Shown here in pieces: positions 36,887 through 46,334 of a DNA stretch of 64,000 nt. Each line of letters starts with the position of its first letter. The first letter of the stretch is position 1. The stretch is taken from positions 1 through 64,000 of the forward strand of contig JAYODU010000002.1 of assembly GCA_038106445.1 (NCBI GenBank). Reading direction: 5' to 3'. The stretch is from Pseudemcibacter sp038106445 (GTDB lineage: Bacteria; Pseudomonadota; Alphaproteobacteria; Sphingomonadales; Emcibacteraceae). The notes below the pieces were generated by a model, which ran no database searches, had not been told where the DNA came from, and was given only the letters and a program-made list of their open reading frames with translations. The position numbers and the translations under genes are program-made.

Positions 36887-36906
36887 TTGATAATTATTCT
36901 CATCAA
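36887..36906. promoter_or_regulatory. Fur-box-like site upstream of the TonB receptor array
   Basis: TTGATAATTATTCTCATCAA resembles the classic Fur operator and has TTGAT/ATCAA dyad ends. It lies in the 360-base gap (36743-37102) between the divergent serine hydrolase and first receptor, about 200 bases before the receptor start. Iron control of one or both genes is an inference. Confidence 0.45.
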
Positions 36907-37058
36907 TTAGGGACATACACACATAATAAATAAAAAATAAACAGATATCGAATGCAGGCTGCACAAATTTCTTAATTTCACAACAGTAAATTACAGAAGC
37001 TTTTATTCACAAAAACTTTATGGATTTCGTCTTGTGGTCATACTAATTTAATATATAG

Positions 37059-37082
37059 TATGATATAACATTCGTTTATTGC
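37059..37082 (+). promoter_or_regulatory. Shared upstream element, copy 1
   Basis: TATGATATAACATTCGTTTA and the four bases after it match elements at 39381-39404 and 41707-41730. Across the three copies 17 of the first 22 positions are invariant. This copy ends 20 bases before the first receptor's ATG. It could be a -10 box fused to an operator. Confidence 0.5.
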
Positions 37083-37102
37083 AAAACAGGGACAAATAAC
37101 CT

Positions 37103-39370
37103 ATGGCGGGTATCATAAGGAAAAATCAAATCAGGCATGCGCTTATAACGGGTACGGCCATAATTGCGTTATCAGCTGTATCATCATATGCTGCACAAAC
37201 TACCGTTACTTCAGGTGATGCCTCCATTGTATCTTATGAACAGGATTATTTCGCCCAGTATGCCCCTGTCACACTTCTGGATATGCTTCAACGGGTACCC
37301 GGTGCCCAGGAAATACTGAATAAAAACAGGCAGCAACGCGGCGGCCCCGGTGGCGGTGGCAGGCGTGGAGCCCAAAATCAGGGTGAGCGTGGTTTTGGTT
37401 CCGGCGGTGATCAGATTTTGATGGACGGAAAACGCCTTGCCGGTAAAAGCAACAATATTGACGATACTTTGGGCCGGATATCAGCGGAAAATGTTGAAAG
37501 AATAGAACTTATCCGTGGTGCTGCACAAGGACTGGATGTTCAGTCGCAGGGACTTGTAATCAATATCGTACTGAAAGAAGGTACATCAAACAGTTCTACA
37601 TTCTGGCAGGTTAAAAGCGAAATGAAGGGCTGGAATGATCCGGGATTAGAAGCACTGGTATCGCATAGTGGATCACTTGATAAATTGGATTATACATTAA
37701 GTGCCGCGCGTAAAAGCAATAATGGCTTTTTTACGAGAACCGAAGATTTTTTTGATGCGGCTGATGTCAATACCGGTCGCAGACTGGTTGATACCGAATT
37801 TCATCAAAGAGGGTGGGAATTCAACAACAATCTGACTTATAATTTTGAAGATGGTGGTGTATTGCGTTTAAACGGTCTTTATGAAACCGAAAAAACAAAA
37901 AATGATGAAGACAGGATTGATACGGGAAACGGCCCCAAAAATGTGCTATGGGCGCGTGACCGAAAAGAAAATCAATGGGAAGTTGGGGGTGATTATACAA
38001 AAAGTTTCGATGGCATTGGAAATTTCAAATTTCTGTTTGTGATAAACAAAGATAATACTGATGAATTTATTGACCGCTTTCAGGATGCCAATCTTGCCGA
38101 TCCCTTTCTGAAAACCATTGAAGCAGAGCTTGAAACAAAGAAAGAAAAAATATTCCGGGCATCCCTTACACGCGATATTTTTGAAGAACAGTCACTTGAA
38201 GTCGGTGGCGAAGCTGCCATCAATACGTTTGATAAATCATTTAAAAGCGAAGATTTTGATACCGTATTGGATGAATTTGTACTTGAAGCGGATGATGATG
38301 TAAAAATTAAGGAAAACAGATACGAAATATTTGCTCATCATACCTATAATGTAACAGATGTGTTTGTGGTTCAAACCAGTCTGACAACAGAATTTTCAAA
38401 AATTGTTGCTGATAACTTTTTCCCTGATGGCACCTTACTGGATACCCGTGATACCAGCTTTACCTATTTCAAACCAAGGTTGAACCTGCGCTATGATTTA
38501 ACCCAGCGCGATCAGCTACGCGCTACGGTGGAAAAGAAAGTCAGCCAGTTGGATTTCAATAATTTTGTTACCAACTTTGATCAACGTACTGAAGAATTTA
38601 AAATCGGAAATACACAATTACGCCCGGAGCAGCTTTGGGAATTTCTTCTTGCATATGAGCACCGTTTGGCAAATGACGGTGGCTCTTTTGAAATTGAAGG
38701 CTTTTACAGGGACTTTAAGGATAAAATCGAACGGGTGGATTTTACCGAATATGTTGATCTGGCACTCAACCCGACGGACAGAGAAACATTCTTTGGCCTT
38801 TTTGGAATGCCAGGCTTTGATGCGGCAAGAACCTACATTATTGATGAAGGATCTGGTTTTACTGATAAATCAGGAAATGTGCCCAGTGCATCATCATACG
38901 GTGCCAATGTGAAAGGCAGTCTGCGCCTAGGATTTGTTGGCTTGAGTGATGCTGTGCTTAGTGCAACATATACATACGAAAAAAGTAGTGTTATTAACCA
39001 GTTCACATTGGTGGAACAACCTTTTGATCGTCTGTCGGATCACAGGTGGGATATCAATTATCGCCACGATATTACGGATCTTGGTCTGTCATATGGTGGG
39101 CGCGTTAATTTCAATAGTGACATGCTCACAACCGATATCAATGACTATTGGCCATCCAGCCCACAGGCATCTTTGTCGGTATTTGCCGAATACAACATTT
39201 TTAACGGCATTAAATTTCGCATAGATGCTAAGCAACTTACCAAAAAACGTGGCCTTTCCACGCAATATACATATGTTGATCATATACGTCTTGATGAACT
39301 ATCTGTACGTGCTGAAAAAGACACAAGAGTGCTCCGTGAATTAGAAGTATCATTACAGGGAACTTTTTAA
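37103..39370 (+). CDS. TonB-dependent receptor, tandem paralogue 1
   Basis: This 755-residue outer-membrane receptor has a signal peptide ending AVSSYA. A degenerate plug follows: LLDMLQRVPGAQEILNKN, a Gly/Arg-rich loop near residues 76-98, then GDQILMDGKRLAGKSNNI and ELIRGAAQGLDVQSQGLVI. The barrel ends in LQGTF. The three receptors here share this plug block, the DVKIKENRYE strand and the barrel end. No classic TonB box is evident. The absence of a neighbouring regulator or SusD-like partner leaves the ligand open; the Fur-like site suggests an iron chelate. Confidence 0.9.
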   Translation: MAGIIRKNQIRHALITGTAIIALSAVSSYAAQTTVTSGDASIVSYEQDYFAQYAPVTLLDMLQRVPGAQEILNKNRQQRGGPGGGGRRGAQNQGERGFGSGGDQILMDGKRLAGKSNNIDDTLGRISAENVERIELIRGAAQGLDVQSQGLVINIVLKEGTSNSSTFWQVKSEMKGWNDPGLEALVSHSGSLDKLDYTLSAARKSNNGFFTRTEDFFDAADVNTGRRLVDTEFHQRGWEFNNNLTYNFEDGGVLRLNGLYETEKTKNDEDRIDTGNGPKNVLWARDRKENQWEVGGDYTKSFDGIGNFKFLFVINKDNTDEFIDRFQDANLADPFLKTIEAELETKKEKIFRASLTRDIFEEQSLEVGGEAAINTFDKSFKSEDFDTVLDEFVLEADDDVKIKENRYEIFAHHTYNVTDVFVVQTSLTTEFSKIVADNFFPDGTLLDTRDTSFTYFKPRLNLRYDLTQRDQLRATVEKKVSQLDFNNFVTNFDQRTEEFKIGNTQLRPEQLWEFLLAYEHRLANDGGSFEIEGFYRDFKDKIERVDFTEYVDLALNPTDRETFFGLFGMPGFDAARTYIIDEGSGFTDKSGNVPSASSYGANVKGSLRLGFVGLSDAVLSATYTYEKSSVINQFTLVEQPFDRLSDHRWDINYRHDITDLGLSYGGRVNFNSDMLTTDINDYWPSSPQASLSVFAEYNIFNGIKFRIDAKQLTKKRGLSTQYTYVDHIRLDELSVRAEKDTRVLRELEVSLQGTF

Positions 39371-39380
39371 ATTAATACAT

Positions 39381-39404
39381 TATAATATTGCGTTTGCTTA
39401 TTTG
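39381..39404 (+). promoter_or_regulatory. Shared upstream element, copy 2
   Basis: TATAATATTGCGTTTGCTTA, followed by TTTG, lies 11 bases after the stop of receptor 1 and 59 bases before the ATG of receptor 2. It matches the copies upstream of the other two receptors. Confidence 0.5.
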
Positions 39405-39463
39405 GCCTGAGTTGGTTATACCAGAACCGATATAATTAAAAAAATAGCAAACGAAATATATTA

Positions 39464-41680
39464 ATGCGTCGTAATAAAATCACCGGTTTACTGGTATCAA
39501 CTTCATTGTTTTGTTTTGTTTCCTTTAACGGAAACACGCAGGAAGCAGTTGATAACGCCGCGATCGTAACCTATGATCAAGCCTACTTTGAAAACCTTTC
39601 CACTGTCACACTTCTTGACATGCTGGTGGCTGTACCCGGTGTTCCGGACATTCTTAATAAAAATGAGCAGCAGGCAAGACGGTCCCAATTTTCAGGTGGG
39701 GGCGGTCAACGCGGTTTTGGCTCTGGCGGTGATCAAATATTGATGGATGGGAAACGGCTTGCGGGCAAGGCAAATAATATTAATGATACGCTATCCCGGA
39801 TTTCCGCATCACAGGTCGAAAAAATTGAATTAATTCGTGGTGCGGCCAGTGGTCTTGATGTTCAAAGCCAGGGGCTTGTCATAAACATTATTATGAAAGA
39901 AGGAATAAGCACTTCCACAACATTCTGGCAGGTTAATGGGGAATATTCCGGTGGCCATCGATTTGAACCTGAATTTCTAATTTCACATAATGGATCAAAA
40001 GGAAATTTTGATTATACATTTAGTTACGAATGGCAAAATAATGATTTCTTTAACGATGGCTTTGAAGAATTTTATGATCCATCCGGTAACCTTACCGCTG
40101 AACAGGAGCTGATCGGGAATTTTGACCGTTTCGGGCACAAAGTAAACACAAATCTTTCTTATGATTTTGAAGATGGAAGTCGGTTTCGCCTGAACGGATT
40201 GTTTGAGCCTAATGGTGTAAACGGCGAAGAATGGCGTGATAAAACCAGCGATACATTAAGGCCAATATTCTGGGATACGGACCGGGATGATAAAAAATGG
40301 GAAGTAGGGGGCGATTATTCCAGAAACCTTGGTGTATTAGGATCTTTAAAATCACTTTTTGTAATTAACCAAACCACTTTCGATCAAACGGTTTATCGCT
40401 TTAAAGGTTCAGACACTGAACGCTTCGAATTTACGCGGGATATAACTGACGAAGACCGAGGCGAAAAAATATTCAGGGCATCCCTTACAAAATCGATCGC
40501 ACAAAAACATAGTCTCGAAGTAGGTGGTGAAGCGGCCATCAATACATTTAATCAAAAATTTGATAATTTTGACCGGAGTGATATTGACAGCGATCTTCTG
40601 CTCGACTCAAGTGACAACGTCAAAATCAAAGAAAACAGATATGAAGTATTTGCAAATCACAGCTATAATATATCTTCTTCAATGGTCCTACAGAGCAGCC
40701 TGACTACTGAATTTTCTAAAATTATCGCCGATAATATATTTGAAAACGGACAGTTTGACCATCGCGATACCGCATTTACCTATTTAAAACCCCGTTTTTA
40801 TTTCCGCTATGATTTCACGGAACAGGATCAGTTGCGCCTTCTGGCAGAAAAGAAAGTATCGCAGCTTAATTTCAGTAATTTCATTACCCGGTTTGATCCG
40901 CAGGAACTACAATACCGTGAAGGAAATACAGAAATTCGCCCGGAACAAACATGGGATTTCGCGCTTACTTATGAACATCGTCTCAATAACGATGCCGGAT
41001 CTTTGGAAGGTGAAATTTTTTATAGAAAATATGTTGATCATATTTCCACAACTGACTTTACCCAATATGTGGATTTTGACTTGAACCCGCTTTCCGGTGC
41101 CGATGAATTTTTTGCGCTTCCCCCTGATCAGGCGCTACGTGATTATGTTGATGATACAGGGGAAAGTTACATTGCAAAATCGGGTAATATACCCTCTGCA
41201 AAAGCATATGGTGTAAAACTGACATCAAATCTGCGTCTTGGATTTATCGGTGTCCCTGACGCGACATTCAGTGTTAATTATACTTATGAAAGAAGACGGG
41301 TTATTGATCAGTTTAGCGGACTTGAACGTAATTTTGACTTTCATTCGGATCATAACGTGGATGTCAATTTCCGCCATGATATAACAAATTATAAAATTAC
41401 GTACGGGTTTGGGCTCAGGGCCCGCAGTGGATTCGCACGTCATTATATCAATTATTATTGGCCCAATCATCCTGCTCCAAATATCAAAATATTTGCGGAA
41501 AAAACAATTTTCAGCAATTACAAACTAAGGTTTGAGGCAGAGGGTATAAACCGCAAGCGTGGTAACTCGACTTACTGGCTATATTCTGATCATATCCGTT
41601 TCAATGATCTTTCTGAACGTCAGGAAAAGAGAAATACACGCCCGGTGGAACTCCGCGTTTCCCTGCAAGGAACATTCTAG
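39464..41680 (+). CDS. TonB-dependent receptor, tandem paralogue 2
   Basis: This 738-residue paralogue of the flanking receptors has a signal peptide of the MRRNKITGLLVST type. The plug shows LLDMLVAVPGVPDILNKN, a shorter Gly-rich loop and GDQILMDGKRLAGKANNI. The barrel includes DNVKIKENRYEVFANHSYN and ends LRVSLQGTF. Divergence from its neighbours is spread over the barrel and outer loops, as expected for ligand diversification after duplication. No gene lies between it and either neighbour. Confidence 0.9.
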   Translation: MRRNKITGLLVSTSLFCFVSFNGNTQEAVDNAAIVTYDQAYFENLSTVTLLDMLVAVPGVPDILNKNEQQARRSQFSGGGGQRGFGSGGDQILMDGKRLAGKANNINDTLSRISASQVEKIELIRGAASGLDVQSQGLVINIIMKEGISTSTTFWQVNGEYSGGHRFEPEFLISHNGSKGNFDYTFSYEWQNNDFFNDGFEEFYDPSGNLTAEQELIGNFDRFGHKVNTNLSYDFEDGSRFRLNGLFEPNGVNGEEWRDKTSDTLRPIFWDTDRDDKKWEVGGDYSRNLGVLGSLKSLFVINQTTFDQTVYRFKGSDTERFEFTRDITDEDRGEKIFRASLTKSIAQKHSLEVGGEAAINTFNQKFDNFDRSDIDSDLLLDSSDNVKIKENRYEVFANHSYNISSSMVLQSSLTTEFSKIIADNIFENGQFDHRDTAFTYLKPRFYFRYDFTEQDQLRLLAEKKVSQLNFSNFITRFDPQELQYREGNTEIRPEQTWDFALTYEHRLNNDAGSLEGEIFYRKYVDHISTTDFTQYVDFDLNPLSGADEFFALPPDQALRDYVDDTGESYIAKSGNIPSAKAYGVKLTSNLRLGFIGVPDATFSVNYTYERRRVIDQFSGLERNFDFHSDHNVDVNFRHDITNYKITYGFGLRARSGFARHYINYYWPNHPAPNIKIFAEKTIFSNYKLRFEAEGINRKRGNSTYWLYSDHIRFNDLSERQEKRNTRPVELRVSLQGTF

Positions 41681-41706
41681 GCACAATAACTTAATATTCA
41701 AATCAT

Positions 41707-41730
41707 TATAATATAACGTTTGATTATTTA
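41707..41730 (+). promoter_or_regulatory. Shared upstream element, copy 3
   Basis: TATAATATAACGTTTGATTA, followed by TTTA, is the third copy of the element, 104 bases before receptor 3. Each receptor having its own copy suggests separate transcription rather than one long operon. Confidence 0.5.
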
Positions 41731-41834
41731 AATTCTATGTTTTATACATTTTGTATTACACAAAATAATTAAAATTATTGTTCAAATGTATAGGCTTAAA
41801 GAAGGCCTTATTAAATAATTTATAAGGTAGATTT

Positions 41835-44027
41835 ATGGCTTATAAAAGCGTATCAGGCTTATTAACAATAACTATTTTTTCTTTTGGACTGTTTTCCTCG
41901 TCAGTATTAAATGCTGCACTTGCGGCCGAAGATTCACTTAATGATGCTTCAATCGTCAGTTATGATCCTGCTTATTTTGAGAAATTCTCTCCCGTCACAT
42001 TGCTTGATATGCTTCAACGTATTCCCGGCGTACCGGAAATTCTGAATAAAAATCGGGGAGGCGGGCGCAATCAGCGCGGTTTTGGAAGCGGGGGTGATCA
42101 AATCCTTATTGATGGCAAGCGCCTTGCCGGGAAATCCAATAATATAAATGACACCCTTATAAGAATTTCCGCAAATCAAATAGCGCAAATCGATCTTATC
42201 CGCGGAGCGGCCAGCGGCCTTGACGTTCAAAGCCAGGGACTTGTGATCAATATTATTCTGGTAGAAGGTGCTTCGAAATCTACTACGTTCTGGCGTATTT
42301 TCGGAGAATATACTTTTGGTCATTCTATCATCCCGCAGTTTCTTGTTTCCCATAGCGGATCTAGTGGAAGTCTTGAATATACCTTTGCTGCCGAACGTAG
42401 AAATGATAACGGATACCGCCCATCTGATGAATTATTCTTCGATGAAAACGATAATCCAACCGGTGAACAAAATATCGATCATCAATTTAAATTTAAAGGA
42501 TTCAAACTTACATCAAGCCTTGGATACAGCTTTGAAGATGGTGGGAAACTTCGTTTAAATGGACTATATGAACCAAATGATTTTACCTTCCATGAAGAAC
42601 GCATCGAAACAGGTGATGACCCGGACAGTCTTGTTTGGGACCGCGATACTGAAAACGGGAAATGGGAATTTGGCGGTGATTATAGCCGGCACCTGGGGTT
42701 TTTAGGCCAGTCAAAAACGTTATTTGTTATTAACCGCAATACTGAGGATACCGAAATTATCAGGGTTCGCGACATGACTATTCCCGAATACCAGTATGCT
42801 ACCGAAATGACCAATTTGATCAGAAGCGAAAAAATATTCAGAAGTTCAGTTACGCCAACCATTGCCAAAGGGCAAACCTTGGAGCTTGGCGGTGAAATGG
42901 CCATCAATACATATGATCAGATATTTAGCAGTTTTGAAAGGGATACAGCTGCAGATCCGCTTGATGTTAGCACAATAAGTGATGTTAAAATCAAGGAAAA
43001 CCGTTATGAAGTCTTTGCCATTCAAAGCTACAACATAACTCAGGAAATAGTGCTGCAAAGCTCATTGACGACCGAATTTTCAAAAATAGTCGCCGACAAT
43101 CATTTAATTGACGGATCATTTGATACCCGTGACACATCGCTTACATATTTTAAACCGCGTTTAAACTTGCGTTATGACTTTACGGAAACTGATCAGTTCC
43201 GGGCCACGATTGAAAAAAAAGTCAGCCAATTGCGTTTTGACAGTTTTGTAACGTCCTATGATGCACAAAATGACGAACTTAAGGTGGGAAATACCCGTCT
43301 TCTACCTACGCAGACCTGGGAATTTTTACTCGCCTATGAGCATCGTATGCCCAATGATGCTGGGACCATAGAAGCACAAACCTACTATCATCACAGGATT
43401 GATCATCAAACACGCACCGATGCGACTGAATATGTTGATTTTGATGGTAACCCCGTTGATGTTGAAACTTTTTTTGCCTTGCCGCCTGATATGGCCTTGC
43501 GAGATAACATTGAATTTACACCCGTACAGGGGAACATTAAAAGCGCCTATATTTATGGTGTTGATTTAAAAGGCAATCTGCGTCTTGGTTTTGCTGGTGT
43601 TCCGGAAGCTGTACTTACACTTGGTTATCGTTTTGAAAAACGACGTTCACTTGATCAGTTCACTCAGAAAATGAGAAACTTTGCGCGCCATTCGGATCAC
43701 GTCTATACGGTTAATTTCCGCCATGACGTTACCAAATGGCATTTTGCTTATGGGTTCGATATGAATTTGCGTAGCGATTGGGCAAATTATGATATGCGGT
43801 ATTATCAACCACAAAGCCCGTCCGCTAATATTAAGGCTTTCGCCGAATATAACTTTAATAATGGTATTAAAGCGCGTATGGAATTGTTGGAAATCACTGG
43901 TTCTGAAGGACATAAGACTACAATACGTTATAATGATCATATTCGTTTTAACGAAATTTCCGCGCGTGAGGAAAGAGAAAATCATCGCCCACGGGCAATC
44001 CAGATGTCACTTCAGGGAAACTTCTAA
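41835..44027 (+). CDS. TonB-dependent receptor, tandem paralogue 3
   Basis: This 730-residue third paralogue has a signal peptide ending LNAALAAE. The plug block is LLDMLQRIPGVPEILNKN with the shortest Gly/Arg loop (RGGGRNQRGFGSGG), then GDQILIDGKRLAGKSNNI. The barrel contains DVKIKENRYEVFAIQSYN and ends MSLQGNF. A stub with the same barrel end follows at about 44.2 kb, so the array once had at least four members. Confidence 0.9.
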   Translation: MAYKSVSGLLTITIFSFGLFSSSVLNAALAAEDSLNDASIVSYDPAYFEKFSPVTLLDMLQRIPGVPEILNKNRGGGRNQRGFGSGGDQILIDGKRLAGKSNNINDTLIRISANQIAQIDLIRGAASGLDVQSQGLVINIILVEGASKSTTFWRIFGEYTFGHSIIPQFLVSHSGSSGSLEYTFAAERRNDNGYRPSDELFFDENDNPTGEQNIDHQFKFKGFKLTSSLGYSFEDGGKLRLNGLYEPNDFTFHEERIETGDDPDSLVWDRDTENGKWEFGGDYSRHLGFLGQSKTLFVINRNTEDTEIIRVRDMTIPEYQYATEMTNLIRSEKIFRSSVTPTIAKGQTLELGGEMAINTYDQIFSSFERDTAADPLDVSTISDVKIKENRYEVFAIQSYNITQEIVLQSSLTTEFSKIVADNHLIDGSFDTRDTSLTYFKPRLNLRYDFTETDQFRATIEKKVSQLRFDSFVTSYDAQNDELKVGNTRLLPTQTWEFLLAYEHRMPNDAGTIEAQTYYHHRIDHQTRTDATEYVDFDGNPVDVETFFALPPDMALRDNIEFTPVQGNIKSAYIYGVDLKGNLRLGFAGVPEAVLTLGYRFEKRRSLDQFTQKMRNFARHSDHVYTVNFRHDVTKWHFAYGFDMNLRSDWANYDMRYYQPQSPSANIKAFAEYNFNNGIKARMELLEITGSEGHKTTIRYNDHIRFNEISAREERENHRPRAIQMSLQGNF

Positions 44028-44123
44028 CCTGATCAAAACAGTCAGCATGAACCGTTTACCGCTTTTTGATGACCATTTATCGATAAACTATTGAATTTGC
44101 TCCAATAAATTAATTTAATAGCA

Positions 44124-44204
44124 CCGAGATTTATTTGTTGGGTAGATGTCCGTGATACACGTACTGCGAGGGAATTTCGCTTTTCGGTTCAGGGTACATT
44201 CTAA
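44124..44204 (+). pseudogene. C-terminal stub of a fourth TonB receptor
   Basis: The last codons before TAA 44202-44204 read VRDTRTAREFRFSVQGTF. This matches the ends of the upstream receptors (EKDTRVLRELEVSLQGTF and relatives). Upstream similarity fades after RFICW. This stub occupies most of the 289-base gap between receptor 3 and the first Sel1 gene. Confidence 0.7.
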
Positions 44205-44316
44205 AAGGCAATCAGCTTCTTCGTAGTTTTATCCGAGTTTTAAACTGATTGCTATTGTCAACCCGTTCAATTCGCTATACCTTATTAACGATTAATAATC
44301 TGCTTTAAGGGCATAA

Positions 44317-44622
44317 ATGATCAAAAAATTAGCACTTCTATTGACATTTACAGTTTGTGTGCTGTCATGCCCTGCTTATGCAGATAATGCAAAAGGTGAA
44401 GAAGCATACGAAAACGGAAATTATCAGGTTGCGTTTGAGGAATTCACAAAAGCGGCGGAAAACGGTGATGTAAACGCGCAATATAACATGGGTGTTATGT
44501 ATGAACATGGCCATGGTGTCGAACAAAGTTATCTAAAAGCAGGTGAATGGTACCAGCGCGCGGCTGATAATGGACATCCTGAAGCACCAACAGCACTGCA
44601 ATTGCTATATGAATTTTTCTAA
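44317..44622 (+). CDS. Small secreted Sel1-repeat protein
   Basis: This 101-residue protein has a signal peptide ending SCPAYAD, one TPR-like pair (EEAYENGNYQVAFEEF) and one Sel1 repeat (AQYNMGVMYEHGHGVEQSY). It is followed after 17 bases by another Sel1 gene on the same strand, and the two probably form an operon with the dipeptidase after them. A scaffold or binding role is likely. Confidence 0.8.
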   Translation: MIKKLALLLTFTVCVLSCPAYADNAKGEEAYENGNYQVAFEEFTKAAENGDVNAQYNMGVMYEHGHGVEQSYLKAGEWYQRAADNGHPEAPTALQLLYEFF

Positions 44623-44639
44623 GTTGAATAGGTGACTAT

Positions 44640-45146
44640 ATGAATAAAATAACAAGTATAATCAAGTTTGTCGCAGTTGCGCATCTGATAGTGCTGGCAT
44701 CAATATCAAGTGCATTTGCAGATTATGCAACAGCGAAAAAAGCCTATGATGAATATCGATATGATGAAGCTTTTGCCGGTTTCAAGGAAAGCGCAGAACA
44801 GGGTCATATGCTGGCACAACACTATCTGGGTGTTATGTACGCAATGGGTCATGCAACACCGCGTGATGATGTTGCTGCCTATAAATGGTTTATGAAAGCA
44901 GCCCTTCAGGGGCACCCCGTATCGCAGGGTAATATCGGGACAATGAAACTTAATGCCCGTGGCACGGAAGAAGATGTAACGGGTTCATATTTCTGGTTTA
45001 TTCTTGCTGAAGACGGTGGCTATGAAAAAGCGCAAAAATTTATGTGGCGCGTAACAAATTATATGTCACGAGATGATATAAACAGCATCCGTGCAAAGGC
45101 TGAAGAATGGATCCGTGAAAACCGTGGTACGGACACGGACAGCTGA
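44640..45146 (+). CDS. Secreted Sel1-repeat protein
   Basis: This 168-residue protein has a signal peptide ending ISSAFAD and two Sel1-type repeats (AQHYLGVMYAMGHATPRDD and VSQGNIGTMKLNARGTEED). The C-terminal helix (INSIRAKAEEWIRENRG) is the one seen in the other Sel1 proteins of the window. It lies between a smaller Sel1 gene and the M15 peptidase. Confidence 0.82.
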   Translation: MNKITSIIKFVAVAHLIVLASISSAFADYATAKKAYDEYRYDEAFAGFKESAEQGHMLAQHYLGVMYAMGHATPRDDVAAYKWFMKAALQGHPVSQGNIGTMKLNARGTEEDVTGSYFWFILAEDGGYEKAQKFMWRVTNYMSRDDINSIRAKAEEWIRENRGTDTDS

Positions 45147-45173
45147 TATAATATAGAATAGGGGAGAATACTG

Positions 45174-46241
45174 ATGGGCTTTCTTCGACAGCTCGCCATA
45201 AATATTGCAATATTTTTTTATGCTATTACGGCAAATGCCGCTAAATATGATATCGGTGAAATACCGCCACCGGCACCTGCATCACTCGTTAAATATTTTG
45301 GCGAATACATATTTGAAGATAAAAAAGTTATCATCCGCGAAAATAATGGAAGACTTGAAGCCGTCCAGAACCCGATCGTATTTAACCCGCGGGTTGATGG
45401 TGAAAATGCACCTGACCCTTTAATCTGGCCGCTTAGCCCTATAGACACTCACAAATACACATATAGTTTCAAAGGCGAGTTTGCTACTTTTATCTTCCAG
45501 ACTGATCAAAAAAATATAATCAATGCAGTTTTGATCGATCAGGATCGGTATATGCGAAACTTTATTGAACCCAGAGACGGAAACACGTTCAAAGTTACGC
45601 TGGATAAGAGTATCGAAGAATATACAAGTGCTGCTCTAGAAGCAGAGGCACCCAGACAGGAGGGTGAGTTTCGGGAAGCAGATCTTATCGATATTACAAC
45701 GGTTGTAGACAATGTGAAACTTGATGTGCGCTATGCAACAACGAATAATTTTCTTGATGTTCCGACTTATTCTATGGCCAAAAGCTTTCTTCAGCGGCCC
45801 GCTGCGATGGCAGTTGCCGAGGCCAATGTGAAATTAAATAAAATGGGATACGGAATATTGGTTCATGACGCATATCGCCCATGGTATGTCACAAAAATAT
45901 TCTGGGACGCCACCGAAGGACCGGAACGTGATTTTGTTGCCAACCCGCAGAGTGGCTCCAAACACAATATGGGCAGCGCAATTGATCTTACGCTATATGA
46001 TCTAAAGACCGGTGAACCGATAAAAATGGTGGGCACTTATGATGAAATGTCGGACCGTTCTTATCCGCAATACATGGGCGGATCGGCGCGTGAACGTTGG
46101 CATCGTGACCTGCTTCGCATTGCCATGGAGGAGGTTGGCTTTAAAGTGGTTTATAATGAATGGTGGCATTTCGATTATAAAGACTGGCAGAAATACCCGA
46201 TTTTAAATCTGACATTCGAAGAAATTTTATCAAATCGATAA
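45174..46241 (+). CDS. VanX-type M15 D-Ala-D-Ala dipeptidase with extra N-terminal domain
   Basis: This 355-residue protein has a signal peptide ending ITANA. Residues about 25-150 form a beta-rich domain not found in core VanX. From about 165 the M15D family block begins (LDVRYATTNNFL). The zinc motif SKHNMGSAIDLTLYD (S-x-H-x-x-G-x-A-x-D) and EWWHFDY (E-x-W-H-x-x) are intact, and HDAYRPW supplies the conserved Arg. It should cleave D-Ala-D-Ala or related dipeptides in the periplasm, for peptidoglycan turnover or nutrition. No van regulatory genes are near, so vancomycin resistance is not implied. Confidence 0.9.
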   Translation: MGFLRQLAINIAIFFYAITANAAKYDIGEIPPPAPASLVKYFGEYIFEDKKVIIRENNGRLEAVQNPIVFNPRVDGENAPDPLIWPLSPIDTHKYTYSFKGEFATFIFQTDQKNIINAVLIDQDRYMRNFIEPRDGNTFKVTLDKSIEEYTSAALEAEAPRQEGEFREADLIDITTVVDNVKLDVRYATTNNFLDVPTYSMAKSFLQRPAAMAVAEANVKLNKMGYGILVHDAYRPWYVTKIFWDATEGPERDFVANPQSGSKHNMGSAIDLTLYDLKTGEPIKMVGTYDEMSDRSYPQYMGGSARERWHRDLLRIAMEEVGFKVVYNEWWHFDYKDWQKYPILNLTFEEILSNR

Positions 46242-46259
46242 GCTGACAAAGATCAACAT

Positions 46260-46334
46260 ATGAACGAACGATACCAATATGATCCTGCGACCGGTCTGCC
46301 TGAACGTGGTTATCTTTGGTCAATACTGGATGTG
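46260..46334 (+). pseudogene. 5' stub of an unidentified gene, cut at an inverted junction
   Basis: ATG 46260, 18 bases after the dipeptidase stop, opens a frame with a protein-like start (MNERYQYDPATGLPERGY). At about 46330 it enters DNA that encodes another gene on the opposite strand, and it ends at a chance TGA (46422-46424). It looks like the beginning of the next operon gene whose remainder has been lost. No family is recognised from 25 residues. Confidence 0.45.

Noticed and set aside
37103..44027. SusC/SusD-type polysaccharide locus
   Set aside because: No SusD-like lipoprotein or glycoside hydrolase is adjacent, and the receptors lack the SusC N-terminal extension.
45174..46241. Vancomycin-resistance locus
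   Set aside because: Only the VanX-like dipeptidase is present; no ligase, VanH or two-component pair lies nearby, and housekeeping M15 dipeptidases are common in Gram-negatives.
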